Shown: positions 54,701-64,000 of the stretch, one piece after another | How the letters are laid out: the number at the start of each line of letters is the position of its first letter | How positions within the stretch are numbered: position 1 is the first letter of the stretch | Program-made: the position numbers and the translations under genes | NCBI GenBank assembly: GCA_964036155.1 | Contig: OZ038422.1 | Location: forward strand, 76,717,201-76,781,200 | Source of the DNA: Diploscapter coronatus | Taxonomy: Eukaryota; Nematoda; Chromadorea; Rhabditida; Rhabditidae | Length of the DNA stretch: 64,000 nt | Reading direction: 5' to 3' | Notes under the pieces: model-generated | What the model saw: only the letters and a program-made list of their open reading frames with translations | Databases searched by the model: none | What the model was told of the DNA's origin: nothing

Positions 54701-57700
54701 GTGAGAATATCGCATGGATAAGGACGCGAAAATGAGGGAGACAAAGATGAGAAGATATTGCTGCCGTCACTCGACCAGAGAGGCGTTTAATTAAAAGTGA
54801 GAAAGTGAGACACAATCTAGGATAGAAGCTAAAGGAAATGAGACAAAATAAGTCAGGCTGTGTGTGTTTGTGTGGTATCTCAAGCGGGGAATTACTGATC
54901 TGATTACACTATGCACACATGAGTAAACAGCCAAAACCAAGATAAAGATGGATAAAGTGAAACAATGAAAAAAGTCCAAATGTTTCATTTTCAGAGTGAC
55001 TCTGCGGATTACAGTAAAGGACACAAACAATCACGCTCCTGAATTCGATAATCCCTGGTACACTTTCACCGTCGAAGAAGGTAAACAACCGGATGTGCAA
55101 AAATTAATGGGGGGATTAACATAGGATGAAGTTTCAGGCAAAAAGGACATCAAGATCGCAGTTCTAAACGCGACTGATAAGGACTGCGGACATCCTTTCG
55201 GCGAAATCTGTGAGTATGAAATCACTAACGGACTCAAGGAACTGCCCTTCTCGATCGATAACCAAGTATAGACAAAAAATGATAAATTAGGCGAATTTTG
55301 AAATCTTAGGGTGTACTTCGCAACACGGCTCCCCTCAACTACTCGCATGCCAAATCGTACATCCTCACGATCGTAGCCAACGACTGTGGAATGCGAAAGA
55401 GCAAGAGCGCTCTCGTCACCGTTCACGTGAAGGAAGCCTGCCTTCAGGGATTGCATAACACTCCTGAGAAGTAGAATAATTGGCAAGATCAGCATTCAAA
55501 ACTGAATAATTCAGAGTGATCTTCACACCAGGAAACGGAAATGTGCGCCTGTTGCCAAACGCTGAGGCTCATTTCTGCGATGTAAATGGCCTAATTGTGT
55601 TGCAATGCTACATTTATAAAATTTAGAAGACGTCATGCGATGTGGATCACGTTGAATTGACGGCTTCCTTGCAATCGACTGGCGGAAAGACCATCTGTAC
55701 CCCTCGAACTGCATTTAACAACGATTCTATGCAGTCGTGTGCGATCAACCCACAGACAGCCGACTTGCTACAGGATGTCCAATCCAACGATTCTGCAGAG
55801 AAAAACGAAGTCGCTCCCGCAGATTCCTGGCAATTCGACGGTTCCAAGGCCTACGTTGTGAATCCGAACAAAATCAAGGGTTATCTCGAAGCTTAAGCAG
55901 CTTTAATTAAACCGCTAAATTTAGATCTGATTCCGGATAAATTCACACTCTCATTTGCGATGCGACATGAGCGAGGCAACAAAGAGGAACAGAACAACAA
56001 ACAGAACATCCTCTGCGAATCCGATCATGAAGGTTGATGAAATGGAATGGAAATTATAAAAACCGAGAATTTAGGGATGAATCGTCACCACTTCAACATC
56101 TACATCCGACACTGCAAACTAGAGGTCGTTCTGAGGAGAGAAGCAGGCAGCTCGCCAGAATTCAGAGCAGCAGAATGGCGTTGGTCTGTTCCACAGGTTG
56201 GAACCAACTGCCAGATTTACAACAAACGAGTGACATTTCAGGTCTGCGACGGAGAATGGCACTCGTACAGTCTGATGTTCAATGGTGTCGACGACACGCA
56301 TCTGGTGATTGACGGCGAAATTGTCAAGGCTTCTGAGCGGAACCCAGAGATCTTGGACGATTGGCCTCTTCACAAGCCCGGAGTTGCTGTGAGCAAAAAT
56401 GCATGATGACACAATTATGATGAAATTTCAATTTCAGAAGACCCGTCTGACGATTGGAGCCTGCTGGCATGGAAGGCAACAAACTTTCGTCCAACATCTC
56501 AGGGCCCAGGTCGCGTCTATGCATTTGCTGACAGGACAGACGGAGAGCACCAAGGCCATCGAATGTCTGCACCAGTGCCCTGAGCATCTGCAATACAACG
56601 GAATGGATGAGATGCGCGAGGGTATGTCGACTTCGTTCAACAAGGAACAGACGTCCGTGACTCTGAAAGCCAAGTCGGTTGAGGATATGCAGAAGATGAT
56701 TAGAAAGGTATACTTCTTGCTGAAATTTGATCCACTTAGGATAATTTTAGCTTGCCTATTCGAACAACAAAGACAAGCCTCTTATGGAGTCTCGTGACTA
56801 CCTGGTTCAGTCGAAGGTCGTCTGCAAAGGCAACACCAAGATCGCCCTCCCTGACTTCACCGGCAAAGTTGTGCTTGAGAAGGAAGAGAAACTGACTCTC
56901 TCGCTGTCCGGCTCTGCTACTGTAAAGACTGATCAAACCGCAGTTAAAACTGGAACCCCAATGATCCCTGACATCCGTATCACGATCAGTCAGACGGACA
57001 AAGGCAAATGAATATCGAAAGTAAAAATATATTCATGCTTTGAAATTCAGACGGAAATGAGCAGGACGTGACTGACAAGCATAAGTTGGACTATTGCAAA
57101 GTGCATCTGAAGCCGAGCAGAGACATGGATCTGGAATACTTCTCCTCGCCAGCCTCCCTCATCGCATCTCTGAACATTGAATTTGAGCATGATAAGGTTT
57201 GCAGCAAATCCTTTCTTTCCTAAAACAGAATCTTGATTCCTTAATCCATGTACCGAATATCAGGATCGAATTTTCAGGAAGGGATTACTTTGAGTGGAGA
57301 CGACGAAGTTAGTGGATACAGAGATATTCTGTCCAAGATCCACTACTTCAATACTCGACCGGGAACTTACAGGTAATGTTTGAAAGAAGTGGAAATTATT
57401 ATTTTTCATGTTTCAGCAAACGACTCTACTCGATTCAATGCGGAATGAGACACGGCCGAATCGTTTCGAATGAGATGCTTGTTTCGGTAATTCCTCCTCT
57501 CTCCATCCGTGTTATCTGCTCACTGACATCTTCTTTTCAATTTCTTCTTCACGTATCTGTGGGCGGGGTCTTCGAGCACACGCAAATATGTCCTTCAAGC
57601 AGAGGAAAGAGACAGCGAAATTGCCTTCGTTTTGCGCACGGCGTAACATCTCACGGATTAGCGCTGCTTAGCAGTCGAGATATTTTCTACACTCACTCAT

Positions 57701-60128
57701 AGCGAGGCATCGATTTTCGGAATATTCCCTCTTCCTTTAATTCGCGCATATTTTCGCGAATAATTCATTGGCTATATGAGAAGATATCAACAGGCCTTCT
57801 TCCTATGCGACTTTAATAGTCATTCCTTTCGCTTTCTTTGCGCCTGGAACCATTTTTAATTATCGCCGCTTTATTTTCTCTTCCTCATTTATCCACGGCG
57901 TCCTCCCAGGGATGTTTGCGGTGTGGTGTGCCATTTTACTGCATCGCCAACATCGCTGCGTCCTTCAGAAACTTTCGCCTCATGAATTGCATTTTTTTCC
58001 GATGATTTTTCATGGTTTTTGGGGAATTTTATGCGCAAACACGCATGATCGCGATATACACGGTGGGCATTTTCCTACAAAAGTGCCTACATTTATACTG
58101 CTAAAGAATGCAAATGAGCCTTTGAAGCATCGTAGAAAGGCAATTGGAGAAAGGCGAAGAAATGCGGGGATTTGGAGAGAGCGGAGAGAAACGGGACAGA
58201 GACATGCCTGAGGAAATTTTCTCGAGAGGATAATCAGTGCTAGCAGCAGCAGCAGCATTGCCTCAATACAGCACGAGGAGAGCAGTTCCTTTCTCGGCTG
58301 TTGCTGCTGCTTCTCAGTTTTATACGAGTCAACATTGTTTGACTTTTTGTCCATGAAAGCTGCTCTATTTTGCCTCGTCGCATGAAATAATTCCGGGTTG
58401 CTTATAAGCATAAGCCCCTCTTTGCATGCATGCATGTCTCGTATGAAGATGCCAAATAAGCACACCAAGTAGTCTAGGCTCTTTCATCCGGATCACGGCT
58501 CGTGCCTCCTTTCCAAGTAGTACCCGAGGTATCCGGCCATTTTCCATGATGTAGATGCGAAAATGCCGAAGAAGCCTTAGTTCTGTGAGCTTCATCCCTT
58601 TCTAGCTCCTTTTCCAGTCGCGTGATATTTCACCGTTTCTCCGTTTGCAATACATATGTAACTTCTGCGTTGGACAAATGCCGTTAATCGTTAAATAGCT
58701 CAGCGATTCTCCTCTTCATTCTCTCAGCCTTTCGGTGTCATATTTTCCGTCTGTCAATTAGCAGCCGTTGTTGCTACTCCTAAAAATTGGCCTCATTTTA
58801 CATTCGACTTTGCACATTTTGGGGGAACAAAAGCACCACTCTGGCGAGGGGGCAAATTAGCTATATGAACGATCGAGCTCTTTGCAGATGACAATCGATC
58901 CCGTTCTGGTGTCATCGCCTGCTTCGTCTGCCCTACACCTCGTTCCACCCCCATCTGTCGCCTCTGCTCCGTCGGTTCCTTCTTCTGCAGAATCTGCTGC
59001 CAGTCTGGATTCGCTAGAACTAATCGAACGCCATTTCGAGCCCGCCTTTGACCAATTGGGTGCCAGTCGACTACAGGTCTATTCATCGAGAAATCACTTT
59101 GCCAAATTAACCCATTTAATTTCAGAACATCCTTGAGATGGACCTTCCTCGTCCTAAGGCGCTCCTCAGTCATCACGGATTTGATTCTCAGCAGGGCGCC
59201 ATTGCTGGTACGAGTCGTTTTTATTGCTCGACCAATCGCATTTTTCAAGCCACACGCGCGCGCAACTTCTTCGCAAAGACGCGTTTTTGTTGCGGTTATT
59301 TGATGGCCCTTCGCCATGCGAACAAATCAAAACTTGTTTCAATGTTGTTGGAACGACGACCCCCTTGGGGCTGTGCATGCAGACACGCACATTATTGTGA
59401 TGAACTTTCTTTGGTACGGCAAAGTTGAAATTCCCAAAAAGTGGATTCAGTTGAAAAGTTGAAAGAGCAAAACTTCGAAAATAACAAACAAAATAAAAGC
59501 GATTTTAGGCGGAGCTGTCGCAGTTGTCGTCGTCGTTTGCGTCGGATTCCTTCTGGTTCTTCTTGTCATTGGTGTCCTTAAAATGAGAGATACTCCTATT
59601 CCATCCCGACGAAGGTACAATATCATAGTCGAAAAATGAATATGAATAAATTTAGGAAAAACAAGCGACAAGACGACGGAATGCATTGGGACGACAGCGG
59701 AATGAACATCACAGTGAATCCGCTGGAAGACATGGAACGAGGCGGTGGACAGATGGCCGAAGAGGAATATTCTGAAGACGACGAAGACAGCAGTGATAAT
59801 GAAAGGTAGAACGAATTTAAAAGAACAAAAGTAAAATAATTTATGTGATTTCAGTGAAGCGTCGTATCGAGATGAAGACGAAGACGAGGATGAAGACGTC
59901 AGCGAGGTATTTTTTTATGTTAAAAATTATCTGGCTGGAAAAGTTCAAATTAAATTTTATTCTTAGGTTTTTGTCTAAATCGATTTTCAAATTGACAATT
60001 ACAAGATATTTATTGGTTTAAGTAATCAATTTCAGGTGCTTCCTCATTTGAACAACTCGCAACGCAACGGTCTCGAATGGGACGACGAGGCGACCGCTCT
60101 GTCGAACTCTCGATCGTACAGGGTCTGA
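51749..60128 (+). CDS. CLSTN: Calsyntenin (CASY-1/CLSTN family), 989 aa
   Basis: Twenty-three exons: 51749-51845, 52248-52352, 53167-53267, 53349-53437, 54995-55080, 55138-55265, 55310-55470, 55515-55581, 55627-55879, 55925-56032, 56075-56196, 56242-56388, 56438-56707, 56751-57003, 57051-57196, 57278-57372, 57417-57486, 58888-59076, 59126-59207, 59509-59614, 59656-59805, 59855-59906, 60036-60128. Order: signal peptide (GPRLLGVLLLAAASCHFGHA), two cadherin repeats (KDTNNHAPEFD calcium linker), an LNS/laminin-G-like domain (RHHFNIYIRHCKLEVVLRRE, LTIGACWHGRQQ), the SGYRDILSKIHYFN block, a membrane helix (VVVVVCVGFLLVLLVIGVL), and an acidic tail. The tail has two W-acidic motifs (MHWDDS and LEWDDE) that bind kinesin light chain in this family. 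Calsyntenins are neuronal cargo adaptors and synaptic organisers; CASY-1 acts in worm learning. Two introns (after 53267 and 57003) need GC donors. Introns of about 1.5 kb (53438-54994) and 1.4 kb (57487-58887) stand out. AATAAA at 60950-60955 would give a roughly 0.8-kb 3' UTR. Confidence 0.97.
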
Positions 60129-61809
60129 ATGCAGGAAGCAATCGATATTTCAACCATCAAATCACAATAAGTGCATCATTCCTTCGAATATGATATCAGC
60201 TGACCTCGCTTCCGTTATTCCAATGCAATCAGCTTATTTAACCCTTTTCTTAATATATTTTGCAACTATTCACTAACCATGTTACATTCATCTAGTCTGG
60301 ACACATATTACGGCAAAACTATTTAGTCACTGAATAATTATCCTAAGTTTCTTTTATTTTGGAATATTTTTGAGATGTATAGAAATGTACATTTTTATTC
60401 ATCTACCATATTTTATATTATTGTATTGTAATTGTATTACTTGATGCGAGGTCTCTTCCCACTTTATACTTTATTCAGTTTCTCTAATTCTACTTTTCCT
60501 AAATGTGTTGTGAATATTTTTCATCTATCATCAAACAATATTTGTGAATGTTTCAGTGTTTCAATTGTCGATTTTATCTATGGGGAGATATTCACATGAT
60601 CAATTATGCTAATTATTCTGAATTGAAAGATAATTGATCATGAAGATTTGAAATGTTCCGTACAATACATTTTCTCGGTGAGAATAACCTACAATTTCCA
60701 GCTGTATTGGCAATTTTTAAAAATATTTTTATTCCGTTCTACTTCTATTTCTATTTTAGCTGAGTGCTAAGTTTACTAATTCCTTTGCAATTCTCCGTAT
60801 TTTGAATATGTCAGATAGATTTTTAACTTTGTTATCTTTTCCTTCTGCGTCTCTCTAATTTGAATTGTATTTAAGTTTAGATAATCTCATATTTGACATT
60901 CCATTTTACTTTCCTATTTTTGGCTATTTTTCTCAGAAATTTACAAGACAATAAACCATTCCTCCATTTCTGAAAGAGATGAGAAAGCGACATAGTGATG
61001 AAGCAGAATTGCAGACATGCATAATTTTTGGTTGAAGCACTTTTCTCATGAGTTGACTCACATGTCTCAATTTTCCTTTATCCCCGTATTTTGTCTATGA
61101 AGCCAGTGGCAATTAAGAATGTACGCGGTTCGTAAAAATTGGGACCCGGATATTCTAATTTTTTTTCGAGGTTACCCTGAACATTGAAAATTTTGTCAAC
61201 ACAGATCCGGACATTAATTAATGTTCAGGTCCGTACATCTCTGGTGATAATACATTTCTACATAGCAGTGTTAGATCATCTTGTCCATTCATAAGAATCC
61301 ATTTCTTGAAAGTAAGACGATTATTTTTCTTGTAAGAGAAAAAAATAGAAAGGTAAAGTAAAGAAATGGTTTTCAAACCATAGTAAAAATTGAAAATAAT
61401 AAAAAATAATCTGATAACAATAATTTACTAAAAAATCGAAACCACGAAATAATAGGATCAACAAAGGGATTATCAAACTAGTAGAGGATTAGATGAATAA
61501 GGGAAATAAGGGATTTTTGAAAGGAAAATTAAAACAAGGGCAACTTGGAACATGACTAGGGAAATTGGACCCGTCAAAATAACACTTGTAGTTGAAAATC
61601 ACTTGAAGTTAAGGGATATTTAATCAATCATAAAATTGACTCAATGTAAAACGAACTCAATTCAAATGAAAGGTCTTTGCAACTTTTGATTGAGATACAA
61701 GCTAATTTAAGCTTACAGTGAGTCAAAAATGAGAGTAGAACTAACTAATTGATAAGTGCAAATAGAACAATCGTATGTTAGGTTGACTTTAGTCATCATC
61801 TTATCTCTT
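60129..61809. other. Calsyntenin 3' UTR and convergent intergenic region
   Basis: AT-rich, with no coding sequence. The poly(A) signal at 60950-60955 is the best 3' end for calsyntenin. The remainder lies 3' of the minus-strand membrane-protein gene. Confidence 0.45.
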
Positions 61810-63368
61810 CTAGGCCTTGAGCAGAGTGTTCAGAATGCTTATCTCCGAGATTCTGCCCTCCATGTTCTGCACGTACTTCAGAGTGTTCCTCTTCTCGATC
61901 ATATCACAGCCCATGCTCCACAGCGGAAGGCAGACGAACTCCACTGAAATAAGAGAAATCAATCTTGATCATATTTTGATATTTGCATAAAGAGTTTGGT
62001 CAAAAAGATTGTTTTTTTAAATCATAATTGGATGATCATTCAAAAACTCTCGGAATTAGAATTCGACTTATTTCATATGCATAGGTAAAATAGATTTATG
62101 TGTGAAATTATTTGAATTTTTAGAAATTTAGATCAACACGGGGTTGTTCCGCTAACAGTCTCCCATGTTCTTCACTCTAGCATTTGCTCTATAGCGAGAG
62201 AATAATAAATGATAAATGAAGAGTAGAAAAGAAAGGAAAGAAAACCGATAGGCTATCGCAACATTGATTTGCTCAAATACATTACCATAACACGTAAACC
62301 GCATTCCTGCTGGCAATGAGGTCAAGGCTTTCTGCCAGCCTCTTCTCTGCGCGTCTGACGCTTCAACACATAAGCTTTCTCTGGTTGTTAGCGAAAAAAG
62401 CCCGTGTCAAATGAATAAAAATCCCACTGAAAAGGTAAAGGAGAAGAACACTGATGTGGACGATGCCGTATGTCAAGTCATCAAGGCCCTGCTGTTTCAG
62501 TCTGCATTCAATGAGACCGACTGAAATAAAAATACGAATTTCATGAAATTAAATCACCTTATTCTGAATGAAATGCACATCAGAAGTTGTACTTCAGATT
62601 AAAAAGAAAAAAATAAGTTTATTGATTACAAGGGATAATGACTGAATAGATTCAAATCCTACCGATTCTCTCATCGCTGGTAAGCATCTTATAGGCCGCG
62701 AAGCAGAGGAAGGCCATCTTCGAGGCTGCATAGACGCGAAGGCAGGTCAAGTACAGCCCGAAGTTCCAAGTGAACAGAGACACGGTCAGAGCAATAGACT
62801 CCACGGCCTTAAAATGCATTATAATCTTAAAGAAATGCAAATATTCGTCCTTCACTATTTCGAAGAGTGAATTTCTTTGAAGGGTAAAATTAAACAAAAA
62901 AAAAGATTTTCGAAAGGTCCATTTTTTATACTTCGCTCGAAAAACTAACCGAGAGGATGAGGAACCAAAAGAAGAGACTACTGAGGCCAGGATTGAGGAC
63001 GGTCTCCGGATCGTACCAGATGAAGATGATCAGAGGCAGCAGGAACCAGCCTGGAAATAAAACTTTTGGAGAGAATCTGAACAATTTCCCCATATCCGAC
63101 ACAATGTAGTTACCACCCTCTTCTGAGAAACAGTATGGAGAAATAAAAAAGAGGGTAATACCTACAAAGGGTCGATGAAATTATATTTGGCAAATCAACT
63201 TTTTGAAGCTGTCTCAAAATAAAGAGGAATATTCGAGTCTTTTTTTAAAGAACAAAACCTACAGATGTGAATGAAAACGTGGCAGACACTGAGCAGCTTG
63301 GAGATTCTGTTGTCGAATTTGGCGTGGACCTGCTCCATCGGAGTGAGCGAAGCAGGATGCATTGCCAT
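61810..63368 (-). CDS. Unrecognised multi-pass membrane protein, 192 aa
   Basis: Five exons: 63263-63368, 62950-63050, 62663-62807, 62428-62520, 61810-61943. All phases agree and the frame ends at TAG. The start ATG (63368) lies just behind a TTTCAG acceptor. Hydrophobic segments are LLSVCHVFIHICWFLLPLII (about 28-47), SLFFWFLILS continuing into SIALTVSLFTWNFGLYLTCL (about 60-90), and GIVHISVLLLYLFSMEFVCL (about 132-152), so three to four helices. No signal peptide is seen. The C-terminus (EKRNTLKYVQNMEGRISEIS) looks like a short coiled helix. I do not recognise the family. It could be a small tetraspan or ER/Golgi protein; this is inference from topology only. Confidence 0.82.
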
Positions 63369-63725
63369 TGAGCTGAAATTAAGATTCATTACCAACAGTT
63401 CTGCAAAAACAATGAAAAAGACGAATGAGCTTGCGTGAAAATATTACTTCGTTGCCTCTGTGCATTAATCTCTACTTCAAATAGTTAATTTCAAGGAGAT
63501 GAACAAGAAAATTATCATTACCAAAAATGAAAAAAACTGCGAGATCGAAATCGGAAAAAAACGGAAATGAACCGAGCCATCAAAAACAGCCACTTGCATT
63601 TTTCATTGTCAAAATTACCATTTTCCGAATTTATCATTGCAGAGCGGTGATTTTTCACATTTTCTCATTTTTATCGGTTTTTTTTGAAAATTGAAGAATT
63701 TCAGCATCGATCCGTCGGCTCGGAA
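63369..63725. other. Divergent intergenic region
   Basis: Short region between two genes transcribed away from each other. It should hold both promoters. Nothing specific is recognised. The acceptor at about 63695-63702 belongs to the gene on the right. Confidence 0.4.
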
Positions 63726-64000
63726 ATGAATTCTAAATTCTCGGATTTCGACGCGATGCGGCCCTACAATCAATTTCACCAGAGCGGCACTTTCCATTAC
63801 CCAATGCGCAATTTTAAGAGGTTCGATCTTCGTATTTTTTTTTTTTTAAATCTTCGACTTCAACTTTTGATTTGGAGTTGACTTTTTCTATTAAATTTTA
63901 TGTTGAGGTTAATTTTTTCAATTTTTAAATTTGGAGTTGAGCTTTTTAATCAACTTTCAAAATCTAAAAAGATCATCATTTTATTTTTTTCTATTTTAGG
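63726..64000 (+). CDS. First coding exon of a gene that leaves the window
   Basis: An AATTTCAG acceptor (ending 63702) is followed 23 bases later by an ATG. The frame reads NSKFSDFDAMRPYNQFHQSG and continues FHYPMRNFKR to a GT donor at 63821 (AAGAG|GTTCG), so the coding exon is 63726-63820. The window ends TTTTAG|G at 63999/64000, a good acceptor for the next exon. The visible 31 residues have no known motif. Product unknown. Confidence 0.5.

Noticed and set aside
58793..59317. 174-codon minus-strand frame, the longest single frame in the track
   Set aside because: Antisense to calsyntenin exons 18-19 and their intron; no domain, and the plus-strand frame leads directly into the family's membrane helix.

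Overview
The window looks like nuclear DNA from a small-genome nematode. Genes are split into many short exons by compact introns, many of them 43-100 nt. Splice acceptors are almost all the nematode-type TTTTCAG/TTTTTAG. Some start codons sit directly behind such an acceptor, as expected for spliced-leader trans-splicing. The gene content fits as well: a secreted C-type lectin with a Cys-rich tail, a BTB-repeat protein of the kind expanded in nematodes, and a CASY-1-like calsyntenin. The species cannot be named from the sequence. I rebuilt exons by hand from splice signals, frame and homology. Where lengths are given, the phases of the joined exons close without stops, except where stated.

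Layout. 1-609 (-): 5' end of a TEX264-like ER-phagy receptor. 2447-3907 (-): unrecognised Ser-rich protein. 6327-8744 (+): stand-alone UBASH3/Sts-type histidine phosphatase. 9866-14144 (+): SLC22-type organic ion transporter. 14845-16571 (-): MSS4/RABIF, with a decayed mariner transposon in intron 2. 17545-19028 (+): secreted C-type lectin. 19851-20947 (-): unrecognised tail-anchored protein. 21223-24623 (+): VPS33A. 25099-28324 (-): a gene joining an Hsp70 ATPase domain to kelch repeats. 28950-29022 (-): broken end of a second kelch gene. 29304-32919 (+): BTB-repeat protein. 33715-34647 (-): probable secreted Cys-containing protein. 37331-41747 (-): neprilysin-family M13 peptidase. 45645-46330 (-): probable small secreted peptide. 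51749-60128 (+): calsyntenin. 61810-63368 (-): unrecognised multi-pass membrane protein. 63726-64000 (+): first exon of another gene.

No operon or shared pathway is evident. Several genes are membrane-traffic functions (TEX264, MSS4, VPS33A, calsyntenin), but they face different ways and look independently controlled.

The most unusual object is the Hsp70-kelch gene. A divergent but motif-complete Hsp70 nucleotide-binding domain stops at the canonical domain boundary, near residue 383. It is followed in frame by a kelch propeller in place of the substrate-binding domain. The locus carries foldback elements and a truncated tandem copy of the kelch tail. A second theme is the number of introns that only work with a GC donor: about eight candidates, four or five of them strong.
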